Of a stretch of 64,000 bases of DNA, positions 1-10,744 are shown piece after piece. Within the stretch, counting starts at the first letter, position 1. Every line of letters begins with the position of its first letter. The DNA lies in the NCBI GenBank assembly GCA_021399435.1, contig JAJTUP010000058.1, positions 1 through 64,000 on the forward strand, read 5' to 3'. The notes beneath the pieces are model-generated. The model saw only the letters and a program-made list of their open reading frames with translations. It had not been told where the DNA came from and searched no databases. A program made the translations under genes and the position numbers. This DNA is from Diaporthe sp. PMI_573. Lineage: Eukaryota; Ascomycota; Sordariomycetes; Diaporthales; Diaporthaceae.

Positions 1-1428
1 TTCACGTTCCGCTTAGTTCACGACCCCCTCCCTCAGAAAGCCAGACCCTCGAAGCAGAAGAAAGATAAAGCTAAGACGAGGACCCAGCAGATGGTTCAGA
101 CAGGCGAGGACCGCACGAGGAGAACCAACGATATATATAACAACCTCATCGAGATGTGGGTCTGCAAAGAAGGTCGCGATTGCCGTAATGCTGACGGCTC
201 GAGATACCACTGGTGTTGGCCTCGCAGAAAGGACGGCGTACATTTAAAACTCGAGGCTGACGATCTTTCGAGATGGGCTGAATCCGTCCAGAAGGGCTTC
301 AGTACAGAGCGACAGCCGCCCAGCGAGATTGTTGATGCTCTTGAAGAGAAGAAACAGCGATATCTTCATCGCCAGCACGCTGCGAAAGAGCCAGCCGTTC
401 CAGTTACACCTGTTCACACAATACCCACGATACCGACTCCGCCATCTGCGTCTATTAGCCAGCTTCACCCACAGCCGTATGGGGGAGGGAGCTCAAACTT
501 CACAGTTAATATGGCTTCTCCCGCTACTGCTGCTACTACAGATGAGGTGGTTGCAAGGGTTCTCAAGGGCTTGATGCCTGCGATCTTGGGGCGTCTCGGC
601 AGCGGCTTTGCTTATGGTGTAGGTGATATTAATGAATCGCCATCACGGGCTGCCGCTACTAGAAACGCGCCGTCAGAAACACCAAAGAGGCCTCGAGATA
701 TAGTGTACAGCTCGTCACCAGCTGTACCAGAGGGTGTGCCTAGCAGCCGGCTGCTAGCCCAGTTGGTACACTCTTTCGAGCTGCGAGAATATGATACTGA
801 GCGGGAGAGCGATCTCGTTGCTGCTTGCGAGGCTATACTGGAGTCGAAGATGTCAGTTAGGTCTTTGTATCGTATGAAGCCAGCTTGGTACGAGAGGAAG
901 GGCATTCCTGAATGGGTTCACGAGCCGTTGAAGGCATATATCAAACCTTTCTGTGCCCGATACGAAGAACGCACGCGCGGTACCAAGAGGCTGTTTGATG
1001 AGGTTGATGAGGCTGGCGGGAGGAGCCAGCAAGCAGCGCGCGCAGTTAAGCCAGTTGGTGATAGCGGCTATCAAGAGGCTCGAGATGTACAGCTTCGCGA
1101 TCTTCCGTTTCGACCCTCGTCTCCTTTAGCTGCTGCAGGGCCATCATCACCGATATCCTCGCCCTCGCCGTCACCGCGGCCATCCTCTGTATTATTGTGG
1201 GAGCCAGAGCCTTCCTCGCAATGCGAGCCACTCCGCCTCTCGCAGCTTCATGGGGACACGCTATCAGATCCGCAGCAGCTGTCTTCATCGTCGGCCTCGA
1301 GCGAGAGGGAAAGCAGTGGCGATATATCAGAGGCGATTGAGCTGTTAGATGGGTCGTCAACAGCGTCAGCAGATTCGAGAACTGATGATCTAAAGCTTAG
1401 CTCAGAGGATTTTGAGGAGGAAGAGTAG
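1..1428 (+). CDS. Unrecognised fungal protein, 5'-incomplete
   Basis: The frame is open from the first base of the window to a TAG at 1428. The first in-frame ATG is at 91 (445 aa from there), so the true start probably lies outside. The N-terminal part has a Cys/Trp-rich stretch (WVCKEGRDC, HWCW) followed by a polar region. Residues 100-200 are Pro/Ser-rich and disordered, a more ordered stretch spans about 225-290 (LLAQLVHSFELREYD and onward), and the tail is Ser/Glu-rich and acidic, ending in EDFEEEE. I do not recognise the family. Similar W-C-W proteins recur in accessory fungal DNA, which is recollection only. It converges on the DD34E transposase 199 bp downstream and could be part of the same mobile unit, but nothing in the sequence proves this. 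Confidence 0.55.
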   Translation, partial: FTFRLVHDPLPQKARPSKQKKDKAKTRTQQMVQTGEDRTRRTNDIYNNLIEMWVCKEGRDCRNADGSRYHWCWPRRKDGVHLKLEADDLSRWAESVQKGFSTERQPPSEIVDALEEKKQRYLHRQHAAKEPAVPVTPVHTIPTIPTPPSASISQLHPQPYGGGSSNFTVNMASPATAATTDEVVARVLKGLMPAILGRLGSGFAYGVGDINESPSRAAATRNAPSETPKRPRDIVYSSSPAVPEGVPSSRLLAQLVHSFELREYDTERESDLVAACEAILESKMSVRSLYRMKPAWYERKGIPEWVHEPLKAYIKPFCARYEERTRGTKRLFDEVDEAGGRSQQAARAVKPVGDSGYQEARDVQLRDLPFRPSSPLAAAGPSSPISSPSPSPRPSSVLLWEPEPSSQCEPLRLSQLHGDTLSDPQQLSSSSASSERESSGDISEAIELLDGSSTASADSRTDDLKLSSEDFEEEE

Positions 1429-1626
1429 CAGAGAGAAGGTAGCGATAGCTGTATTTCGTGCCAAATTAATTAGCAGTCAGTATTTAAGCTCAAGACCGTT
1501 TGTTCTGTAACAAGATACGATTTCACGATATTATTCTAGCTGTAGCCTCTATATAAACAGAGTTATCAACCCAAACAGCTGATCTTATGAACTACCTTCC
1601 TTCTGTTAGCACCTTATACAGTTCCT

Positions 1627-2688
1627 TCAACCGCAGCTTCCTTCGAAATTAACCCTCGCAGCACAGAAATGCCCCCTGATTGCCTTCCTTCTAGCACTGA
1701 CAGCCCACGCTGTGCCCTCTAGGAACGCCATAAACTCCTCACAAGAATTCGAGTCGCCATACTTCTCGCGGTACGTTTTCTTCAGCAAAGCTTTGAAGTC
1801 CTTGAAGAAGGCTTCTATAGGGTTCAGATCAGGAGAATATGGCGGCAGATATATCAATAGAACGCCCGCTGCATCACAAAGATCCTTCAGCTGTTGGCAA
1901 TGGTGCCACGAGGCGTTGTCTAGTATGAGGACTGATCGTGGGCCAGGGAAACGAGTACATTTGGGCAGCACGCGATCACGAATCCACACCACGAACCCAT
2001 CAAGACTAGATTGCCCTGGGTATACGAAGGCATCAAGCAGTCCGTCGATCGCGAGGGCAGGGAGGAGGTGATACCTCTGCCCTCGTTCTAGCCGAGATCT
2101 CATCTCTGGTGTTGAGCCCAACGGTGCCCAGCCATATCTTCGAGCGCCATCTCTTTTATCACAACCACTCTCGTCAAGGTACACCAGCTGGTCTGGTCTA
2201 TATTGTTGGAGGTCTTCAATCCAGCTCTCGCGGAGGTCTTCATTGCGCTGGGCGGCAATCAGGCGCATCTTCTTGTTAGACCACCCGATGGCCTTGAGGT
2301 GGCGCGAAACGGTAGATCTCGAGATCTCGAGATCGTGTTCCCAGTATAGGAAATCGCAGATTTCTTGAAGGTCAGAGTCGGGCTTGTGGGTTAGGAACTC
2401 CTTGGTCCTCTGTTGCACAGCTGTTAGCTAACGTACGTATAAGCAGGGCAACGAGAAATAACGAACCTCCTCGTGATACGGCTTCATCAGCTGTCTGCCA
2501 GCATACGATTGCTTCACCTCTAGGCTTCCTGTGATGGCCCATTTCTTCCGGTTGCGCTGGGCGCTGCGGCGAGAGCATCCGCTATATTCAGCGATAGCCT
2601 CGTTATCAACGCCGCCCTGCAGCAGCAGTTCCATCTTAGCCCGCTGCCAGTGCGAGAGATGTACACCATGAAGAGGCATAACGGGCAC
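1627..2688 (-). CDS. Tc1/mariner-IS630 type DD34E transposase (two exons)
   Basis: This is a cut-and-paste transposase of the Tc1/mariner-IS630 group. Exon 1 is 2688-2467 (74 codons) and carries a helix-turn-helix (AIAEYSGCSRRSAQRNRKKW). A 57-nt intron (2466-2410, GTTCGT..GCTAAC..CAG, phase 0) joins it to exon 2 (2409-1627), giving about 334 aa. Exon 2 holds a second HTH and the catalytic triad: D in LVYLDESG, D in LILDNASWHH, and E in SPDLNPIEAFF. There are 34 residues between the second D and the E. The frame is intact, so the enzyme may be functional. I found no convincing terminal inverted repeats in the roughly 200 bp on either side, so element borders are unknown. It lies directly upstream of the left TIR of the RecQ/DUF6589 element. 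Confidence 0.88.
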
Positions 2689-2893
2689 AACACCAGAATA
2701 ACAAAGTTCACGATGATTTTGATGATCAAGAGGCTGACCGAGGGGGATCTGGTCAACACGGAATCACGCTTTTTTTTTGCCTGTGGCCCGTGCCACCCGG
2801 ATCCCTGCCGGTCGCGACTCACGGATTGCAACGGACAGCAGAGCCCGGCTACATACACCCAAAAATCACGTGAGTGGGTAGAGCAGCTCTATT

Positions 2894-3003
2894 TTACCTC
2901 AGGCACTCAGACCCACACACTAGCCGAATAGACGCAAGCGCTAAGCGCACGTGATTCTGTGTGTGGGCCTGAGAGGTTTTCGGCACAATTTGGTGGCCCA
3001 TCC
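2894..3003 (+). repeat. Left terminal inverted repeat of RecQ/DUF6589 element
   Basis: The outer 19 bp match the right end perfectly. After a divergent spacer, 2964-3003 (GGGCCTGAGAGGTTTTCGGC and the following 20 bp) matches 8064-8024 on the opposite strand with only a few transitions. Within this end the motif CTCAG..CCCACACAC is itself repeated inverted (2898-2920 and 2959-2976), so the end can fold into a sub-terminal hairpin. A further small hairpin (GGATACATACA / TGTATGTGTCC) follows at about 3008-3033. Confidence 0.75.
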
Positions 3004-3397
3004 CTTAGGATACATACATTTTGTATGTGTCCTCAGCTGTAAATTATGTATCCCCATCTGTTACGCCAGACCGATTTCGTCAAGAGAATTACAACGCCTC
3101 ATATCACCTTTAATGCAACAGAAAACATCAAAATAGCTGTGTGCGAAAGATCTATAACGTCTCAGCTACCGATTGAGTTGAGTATCATTTGGATATGATG
3201 CTTCATTGTTGAGATATCGCGGTCGATGCTGCGCGTGCTGCGCAACTTGCTCCTGGTAGTCGACGTGTGGTTACTTCCACGGACGTCGTCTCGCGATTAT
3301 ATGTACGATTCCCTAGACGCATTTTAACTCTCTGGCAAGCTCCGACTGACGATTCCATCCGGCAAGGTCGCGTCTAGGTCAAATTGCCACCTCGGCC

Positions 3398-5402
3398 ATG
3401 GATAGGACGCAATTGGCATCGAGGATTGAAAGTACAGTAGGGTTCAGGCCGCGACCCGGACAAGTGGAGGCGGTATACAAGCTCGTGGTGGATCAGCAAG
3501 ACCTAATCCTGATTGCGCCTACTGGCTGGGGCAAGAGTGTCGTCTTTCAGGCAGTTCCAGCTCTAAGCGGCGGAATTTGCATCATGATTATGCCGCTGAC
3601 CCTCCTAGAAGAAGACCAGGTCAGTCTACCTATTCTTGATAGCTATTGGGATAGCTTACCAGACATGTTCTATGCAGGCCGGATCAATATCTAAGATTCC
3701 AGGTTGCAATCCATGCATTCTCAACGCAACCACGAACTCGCCAGCATTGCTTGAAGACATCAGGAATGCTACTTACACTCATGGTGAGCGCGAGCTTTGA
3801 AGAACTAGGAACTACATGCTGATCCTGCAGTTCTTCTTGGCCCAGAGCTTGCGTTATCTGAAGCCTTCAGGAGCAAGGTGCTTAGAGACCCGTTGTTCCA
3901 AGAAAAGCTGGCTCTTATTGCCATAGATGAAGCTCATGTTGTATGGGAGTGGGGCCAAAATTTCAGAACATACTACAGGCAGCTGGTCGTACTGAGAAAC
4001 CTCATTCGCCATTCTGTGCCGTGGCTGGCATGTTCCGCTACACTCGATCCTCAAACTCTGCTTATGGTTAAGCAGTACTGTGGTTTTGATTCTGGCGTCT
4101 GCATCCAACGTTGCTCTATTGATCGTCCAGACATATTCATAGCCGTGAGGCAGATCATGCATCCTGTTACTACGTTCCGAGACCTAGAGTTTCTTGTTGA
4201 GCCAGTAAACCATGCAATAAGGGAGGCGACGAAAAGCAGTTATGAAAACCAGGCTCGAGTTGCAATCGCGGCAGGACACCTTGACGCAGCAGAGCGGCTT
4301 ATATCTCTCGGCCTAAATGAGCCACAGAACCGCCAGATTAAGCAGGGAGTAGACAGTCGGGCATGCTGCATGAAGATCCCCAAGACCGTGGTGTATCTTG
4401 ACTTCATCGCAACTCTTGAGGCCGCGGCGGCTCTGTTGGTCAGAGCCTTGGTCAGAACCGGCTGCTCAAAGACGGCTGCACGGAACGCCGTCCAGCCATA
4501 CCACTCCGAGCTGGCAACATTTGACAAAGAGTGCATCTCGAGAGAGTTCGTGAAAACTGACAACGGTCGTGCCCAGGAAAAGCTCCATGCATCGCATCAT
4601 CATGGCTTCTGATGCAATGGGAATGGGTATTAATAACCCAGATATCAAGCAGGTAGTGCAGTGGAAACAACCCTCTACATTGTGTGCATTGTGGCAGCGA
4701 GCGGGTCGAGCTGCGAGAGACAGTAGCATGACAGGAAATTTCATCTGGTTCGTGGAACCCTGGTGCTTTATATCTCCTGGGACTAACTCCCAAGGAGCTT
4801 CACGGTTGAATAACTCGGCACGTCAACCACTGCCTAGAGAACTGGCTGATGTGATCAACAGCGGGTTGTGCATTCGAAGAAGCATCCTAGAGTTCTTTGG
4901 AGAAGATGCTGCTGCCTATTCGCACCCCTCTGGCCCACAGTCCTGTTGCTCTCTCTGTCGAGGAGATCAATCTGAGTTACGGATTAGCCATACGGTGAAG
5001 CGTTCCGTGAAGAGCCTGGTATCACAGAAGCACTTCGTTGAAGCTGCAAAAGCTGCTTTGCTGGAATGGAGGAGAGATACGGCCCAATCCTTGTTCTCTT
5101 CCACATATTCCCTTGCCCGGGAGGAGCTGGTTCTTCCCACAGCCGTCATTCGTCTTATATCACAAACGGCGTCTTCAATCGACACTACAGACACTTTAGG
5201 ACTCTTGGTGGGTGGTAGATGGGCTGGATGGGACCAGCACGCGGCTGCAGTAGTAGATCTTCTACAGGCAGCTTGTTCTGAGGCCAAAGCAGCAAAGGAA
5301 GCTCAATTTCCGCAACGGAAACGCCGCGCTTTGAGAGAGATTGACCGCAATAGCCAGGACAACGGTGATAAGCAGCCTAAGATTGCAAAGATCCATAGAT
5401 GA
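3398..5402 (+). pseudogene. RecQ-family DEAH helicase with one frameshift
   Basis: This is an ATP-dependent 3'-5' DNA helicase of the RecQ type. Exon 1 is 3398-3619 (Q-motif-like RPRPGQVEA, Walker A APTGWGKS at residues 40-47). Intron 3620-3677 is followed by exon 2 3678-3783, intron 3784-3830 (phase 1), and exon 3 from 3831. Exon 3 contains motif II IDEAH, motif III WLACSAT, and further on MASDAMGMGINNPDI and WQRAGRAARD (motifs V and VI). A Cys cluster (C..SCCSLC) near the end resembles the RecQ zinc-binding region. The frame shifts by +1 between about 4572 and 4587: the upstream frame runs into TGA at 4612, whereas motif V is in the next frame. Removing one A from the AAAA run would restore continuity, so this is a single-base insertion or a sequence error. 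The gene converges on the DUF6589 gene. Confidence 0.8.
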
Positions 5403-5416
5403 GTGCAAGATAGCCA

Positions 5417-7933
5417 TCATGTCTCATCGCTTGCTTCGATGGTGAAGAAGTCGTCGACTTCATCCACAACCTCGTCCTCTTCAGTGTCGAAGTCATTTGC
5501 GGAGAGATCCAGTGGGTCTGTGCTTTCTTTTTTGTTGAATTTGCATAGAGCCTCCCCAGCCAATTTGGGGATTGCAGCATCAAATAGATCGACAGCGTCA
5601 TGTGTGACCACGTGTCGCTGGGTGCCCGTGATTGAGCCGCCCTTGGCGAGTGCTCGCGCCATCAATCTGAGATCTATTATTGCAGGCTTCTCTGCGTGAA
5701 CCCCGTTCTGTTTAATGAATAGGAAGGACTCCATGTCTTCTGCTATAGCCTTGAAGAACTCGGTATTCAGAGCGCAGTTTTCCATGAGATACTTGACTGT
5801 CACAGATGAGCCACGGCGATCATTAAAAATCGTCTTTAACGTGCCGTTATGGAACTCAACCAGTCTGTCAGTCTCATACCAGCTATCATGCACGCCAGTA
5901 GGGTTCACTAGGCCGTTTGCCAGTATCGCTCTCTGCAATTCAGGTGCCGCTGCATCCGTGGAAATGAGACGCTGTAGATACAGCATCTCGTAGGCGTACT
6001 TATGCTGTCCCGATGCATGGAAGTAGACACAACTACGAGCAATAGCTCGTCGGAGTAAACCGAGATCTGCGTGCTTGACAGCATACTTCAAAAGTAGGTA
6101 GTTCTGAGCATGTTGTAGAAATAGGACGTGGTTTCTTAGCTCAGGATTCTCCGTGTATCTACTAGTGAATGTGTAGGTCTGTACGACCCTGTCGACTAGC
6201 CCGTCGAGTTCTTCGGGACCGTGCGACCGTAGAATAGCAGAGATATCTGCCTCCGTACTACCCAGCTGAAGCTCATTGAGTTTTGACCACATGAAAGCAC
6301 AAACTCTGGCCTGAAAGCTCTGGATGATGAGCTGTTCAAGAGCATGGAAGTCTGCCTTCTTTTTAGAGATCCCTTTGCGGATCCAGAAGTTCATGGCATG
6401 CCAGAGAGTGGCTTCACTACCATCACCAGCGGACCCGAAATGCGTTCGGCTGAGCAGGTAAAGGTAATTCATCTTGACATGAAAGAGAGCTGGTATTGGT
6501 AGTGCCCATTTTAGGCTGTCTACAGGTCGCACAGCGCCAGCTCTGCGGCTCTTGATCGTCCGGATCCGTTGAGTTGTCTTCTGGTCACCATAGATGAGCA
6601 AGAGCCGCTCTTTGAACGCTTCATCTGGCAGTCTGTATTGCTGCTGAAAAATGTTTGACAAGACATTCAAATTACCAGCGTTCGTGCTCTCATCATGTGG
6701 TATGGGACCAAGGGATAGGTGCATTGTCGTCCTTCTCGGTAGGATATTTATCACCGGCATGCGAGGAGGACTAGTTGCCGCAACGTCCTCGGGAAATACT
6801 GCTCGCAGAGACTCGTATACGAAATACCGCGAGATCTACTGTTTGATGCGATCAGCTTACAATACCACGAATATCCCATGCGAGAATCTTACTTCCAGTT
6901 CGGCTGCATCTGCTTCATTTCCTGGACAACAGAAGATATCTTGCACTCGCAGCCTTGCCGCCTGGTTCTGCATGCTTTGTAGCAGTCCTCCTTCTGGCAT
7001 CTCGATCCCTTCAATAAGCTGACCAGTTGTGACCGAGTGGAACGAATTCTCGTTATCAACACGCTGTTCTTTGACATGCTCCATCTGTTCGAAGTTGTCG
7101 TATGCAGTGACAGCGGTTGGCTGTTGCCCCTTCAGAGTTACCGCTTCTGCTGCTGCCTCTGACTGTCTCTTGATCACTTGCAGTGTCTTGTGATATGAGC
7201 AGCAAAGCCCAAGGCGGTGTAGAGCCTCTATCTGCCGCCGCTTGACGCCTTTGGAATGGAGATATACACTCAGCTGCAGCTGAAATCCAGAAGACCCATT
7301 CCGCCGCTGTGTTCCACACATCACCACCAAAATGTTGACCAGAACCCCGTCGACTTGTGGTGGTATATTGTCGTAGCCCCCTCGCACTTGGCTGTGAGGC
7401 TGTATCACACCACGGAGTGTCCGCAGGAGCAAGGGGCATGTTTTCTCTGCAGTCTCGATGAGTTTGCGCATGTCCAGTCGCTCGAACCCGCCATCTTCAG
7501 CCTCTTGTGACTTGTGGAAGGGTTTGAACCTGGCCAGGCTCGCAATTTCCTTCCGCAGCTCTATGGGACCGATATCTAAATATTCAATTAAATGTTCTCG
7601 AGATTCCGCCGTACCTGGACCCCCAGAGCGTCCTATGCATGCGTCGAGAACAGCCAAGTCTTGATACGCGACTCTGGCAAACGCGGTCTTCCTCCGCGCA
7701 TTCGCTTGACCATCAGAGGTGCATAGAGTACGAACGAAGTCGCCAATAGACCAGTTCATTTCGTCAACAATATATCGCCAGACCAGGTCAAGCTTCTCTG
7801 TGCCATTTCGCCGCTCCCTTCTTATACCGGTATCGGTATTCGCCTGGAGCTCTGATGAAGGTGACGGCGTGTTGAAGGCTGACGGGTCGCTTATAGAACG
7901 GATGGACGAAAGCGGTGATGTAGATGTTTCCAT
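5417..7933 (-). CDS. DUF6589 protein, candidate transposase of its TIR element
   Basis: Two exons are visible: 7933-6893 (347 codons) and 6835-5417. They are joined across a 57-nt intron 6892-6836 (GTAAGA..GCTGAT..CAGTAG, phase 0), giving about 819 aa with no disruption. The second half matches my recollection of fungal DUF6589 proteins (YGDQKTTQRI, KWALPIPALFHVKMNYLYLL). Acidic residues in transposase-like settings are YDNFEQ (D279), YGDQ (D431) and ETDRLVEFHNG (E674). A DDE reading is my inference and not established. N-terminal residues 1-40 are Ser-rich. The ATG at 7933 is the first in frame. The position inside a TIR-bounded unit, paired tail-to-tail with a RecQ helicase, suggests a mobile-element role. 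Confidence 0.75.
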
Positions 7934-8023
7934 TGTACGTCTCGGCTTGGTTGAATTGTATAGGGACGCTGTTGTTATATTGTATGATGCTGCACAGAGT
8001 TTGGTGAGCTCATTACGAAGTTG

Positions 8024-8139
8024 GGGGATGGCCCACCAAATCGTGTCAAAAATCTCTCAGGCCCTCTGGGAGCCATTACCCCTTTAGGGAAGGCGTCGCG
8101 CTGTTAAGCGCGCCCAGTGCGTCTGAGTGCCTGAGGTAA
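8024..8139 (-). repeat. Right terminal inverted repeat of RecQ/DUF6589 element
   Basis: This is the reverse complement of the left end. It has the perfect 19-bp outer block at 8121-8139 and the inner block at 8024-8064 (GATGGCCCACCAAATCGTGT then CTCTCAGGCCC). The spacer between blocks is about 56 bp here and about 51 bp at the left end, and its sequence differs. The DUF6589 start codon lies about 90 bp inside the inner block. Confidence 0.75.
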
Positions 8140-8239
8140 TCCCTTTATCAATTTTGCCAAATACTGCCTATCGGGCGGTCTGAGAAACGATAGACTGACT
8201 CATCCATGTCATCTCGAGTCACTAGCAGCTCGGCGGTAG

Positions 8240-8340
8240 TCAGCGGGTTTGGCTTAGCGCCGTGCACGGACCCCTGACTAACAATTGTTACCTCGGCTCT
8301 AGTCAGGGGTCCGTGCACGGCGCTAAGCCAAACCCGCTGA
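8240..8340. repeat. Perfect palindrome with 41-bp arms (MITE or foldback)
   Basis: Arms 8240-8280 and 8300-8340 are perfect reverse complements (outer end TCAGCGGGTTTGGCTTAGCG), separated by a 19-nt spacer that contains CAATTG. No target-site duplication is visible beside it. It lies 100 bp outside the right end of the RecQ/DUF6589 element and shares no sequence with its TIR. A small non-autonomous foldback element is the simplest reading. Confidence 0.8.
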
Positions 8341-8944
8341 ACCTCATCCCATTCCAAACCTGTCCATTCCCCGCGTCCGCACGTGAATTCGCGTCTCATT
8401 CCTCTCCTCTTCTCTTTTCTCCACACGACCGCACCACCACCACCGCCTCCTCCTCCCTCCTATGCTCCACATCATCACACTGGTCACATTCGCTCCCGCT
8501 CTGCTCTTCATAGAACCCGTCCCTCTACCGGCTCCCCAGTGGAATACCTCCGCACCAAGCTACAGGTGCCGCTCGTGCTGTGCGAGGCCCTGGGTGCGGG
8601 GTGCGTGAAACTGGTGATTGCCATTGCACTGAGCTGTCGGGCTGACCCGGCCCTCGGCGACCAGCTGGCACACCCCACACATGCATGTGCTGGGTCGTTT
8701 GTGTCCCTGCGCTTCGTCGAGCTGTCGTGGGTGAGCGGAGTGTGTCGGACGTGAACAGCAATCAACTCGTGCTGGCTAAAAAGGTCCCGTCGTATTTGTT
8801 GTCCCCTCGACACTCTATCAGAGAGTCAAGGCTGCTCTCCTCGACCTCAAAGCCTGGGCGGGTGGGATTTTGAGGCCAACACTTTTAAGATTCGCTGTTT
8901 GTTGATTGCGCTGACTGGTAACATTTGACTCTCTAGGCCACACC

Positions 8945-10567
8945 ATGTCTGATCGCGGGTCCGGCTCGACTACGAACCCAAACACGCCTCGGTCACCCGA
9001 GGGAGTATCCCAGGGGGAGATCCTCCAGCCTCAGGAGGTAGACGGAGACAACTCATCCTTCAAAACCACTACCACATCATCCTCTGGCAGTGACCACGAC
9101 CTTCACCCATCATGGCCAACGTCCTTTGACGTGGCAGACGTCCCTGCTATGGCAACCTGGGGCCCCTCCGATCAGCCCTTGGGCGATATGTCCCTAGGCA
9201 ACCTTTGGTTCGGCCTCCACTGGGATCTGCAATCGCACGTCGCCTTTTTTACACTCCGCACTTCCGTTAAAATACCAAGAAAGAAGACCCGAGGCCGTGG
9301 TCGTGGGAGAAGAGCTGTCTTTTACATCTTTATCTACCCTGAACGCATTCGAGAGCTGTCCCTAGACACAAACCCAAACACGCAACCATTCGGCGCTAAG
9401 TCACTGCTACTGAGGTTTGTGCTGGATAGGCCGCCGGCTCTTGTGATGCCGATGACTTTTGATGACAACGACGAGAACGCCAAGGGTTTGATGGACTCAT
9501 GTCACCGGCTGGCTTCCCAGACGTCTTTCCAGCTCCATGTCGACATGTATGGCAAGAGGCTCACTGTGAAACAGCTGCAACAGCTTTGTGTAGCAGCTTG
9601 CGGTACCGGGCTGTCTTCCTCCAAACGACATGCAAGGACCGACACTCTCTACCACGGGGAAGGCGGACGAGTTATTGAGGGAGAAACTATGGAGCCTCCG
9701 CCTCTCTACAATGAGCCGACTGCTGTGATTTCGAGTGGTTGTGAGCCTTTCTACCCAACACGTCCCGGCAATCTGTCCCTAACATGTCACAGCCAAGGGC
9801 AAGAAGCGTCGCCGTCTAGACAGCCCTAGTCCAGAGTCATTCACTTCAGATTCCACTGCGCCTCCCAGTCTGAAGGCAATGCGGGCGCTGTTCGACAATA
9901 GTTTGGCCTCGTTCAAGCAAGAGCTGAAGCAAGAACTACGGCAAGAGCTCAAGCAAGATTTTGATGACAGCCTTGCGGCCCACAAGACGCAAGTGGCCGA
10001 CACACTTGCAGCACACAAGCAGGACGTGGCATTGAAGCTGCAGCAGACCGAGGCGCGCATTGTGAGCACGGTTCGAAATGAGTTCGGTGATCACTGGAAC
10101 AATATGGAACAATCCATGATGGACACGGTTCGTGAGGAGATGGGCGAGGCCCAGGAAGAGATCATGCAGAATATTACAGAGCAACAGCTGACAGCAACGC
10201 TGACCTTTACTAATCACCCTATATTCTGATGGACTATTGCTAGCTGGAGGTTCTAGTGTTGTTAGCAAGACAATCGTCTCGCTGCTACTACTACGAGAGG
10301 GGGCAGAGCAGCCAGCAATGATCCCTTTCCTCCCGGCCATCATCATCCAGGGCCACGAGTGGCACTTCGCCGCCACTACGAGGTCGGGCAACACCACGGT
10401 GCGCACTTCTTCTCCGTCCTGCTTCCCCACCTGCTAACTGCTGTTCTAGGTGCTGTGGGTCAAGCAGCCTCTTGGGGCAACCGATAGCATCCTAGGCATA
10501 TTCCAGATTGTTTGCGCGCTGCGCCATCTCGCGGCGTGGATACGGATGTCATACTGGTGTGGCGGGT
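8945..10567 (+). CDS. Accessory-genome protein with coiled coil and GHEW..W C-terminal module
   Basis: Exon 1 is 8945-9740. A 52-nt intron (9741-9792, GTGAGC..CCCTAAC..ACAG, phase 1) leads to exon 2 in the frame that ends at 10229. Residues 1-60 are Ser/Thr-rich. About 85-200 form a folded, strand-rich domain (LWFGLHWDL, VFYIFIYPER, LLLRFVLDRP). A basic KGKKRRR segment is a likely nuclear signal, and exon 2 is an amphipathic coiled coil with repeated KQELKQ/RQELKQ heptads. Beyond 10229 another frame carries IIIQGHEWHFAATTRSGNTT, a 50-nt intron (about 10400-10449) and VLWVKQPLGATDSILG..AAWIRMSYW to a TAA at 10567. That is a C-terminal module I associate with fungal proteins sometimes labelled PD-(D/E)XK nuclease-like. 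The link between exon 2 and this module is uncertain. An intron 10132-10243 (GTGAGG..TACTAATC..TAG) keeps the frame; otherwise a frameshift is present. Confidence 0.55.
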
Positions 10568-10744
10568 AAGAAACCCTTGGACCATCTCTGCCAAACCAAT
10601 CTGATGTTCTTTACATTTCCAGTAATAAAGCGCGCTCCCTTTGATTCTTTAAACTCCCCAGCGATTTCGGACAATCGCTGGGGGTTGCCGAGTTGCTTTC
10701 GCAGAGCAGCAATTGTCGGGACCGATGAGGCATTTTGCGATAAC

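Larger units (their letters stand above)
2894..8139. mobile_element. TIR-bounded element carrying RecQ helicase + DUF6589 genes
   Basis: A 5246-bp unit is bounded by inverted repeats. The outermost 19 bp (TTACCTCAGGCACTCAGAC) at 2894-2912 recur as a perfect reverse complement at 8121-8139. A second conserved block of about 40 bp (2964-3003 and 8024-8064) sits about 50 bp inside each end. The unit holds only two genes: a RecQ-like helicase on + (3398-5402) and a DUF6589 protein on - (7933-5417). Their stops are 14 bp apart and their promoters face the ends. I could not find a convincing target-site duplication. The TTA..TAA termini would fit a TA- or TTAA-type target, but this is inference. 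The layout suggests an autonomous DNA transposon in which the DUF6589 protein is the transposase and the helicase is an accessory replication or integration factor. Confidence 0.7.

Noticed and set aside
1440..2890. Terminal inverted repeats for the DD34E transposase
   Set aside because: I compared about 200 bp on each side by eye and found no convincing match, so no element borders are given.
3620..3830. Frame breaks in the RecQ gene at 3620-3677 and 3784-3830
   Set aside because: Both have GT..AG borders and their removal restores continuous helicase sequence, so they are introns and not mutations.
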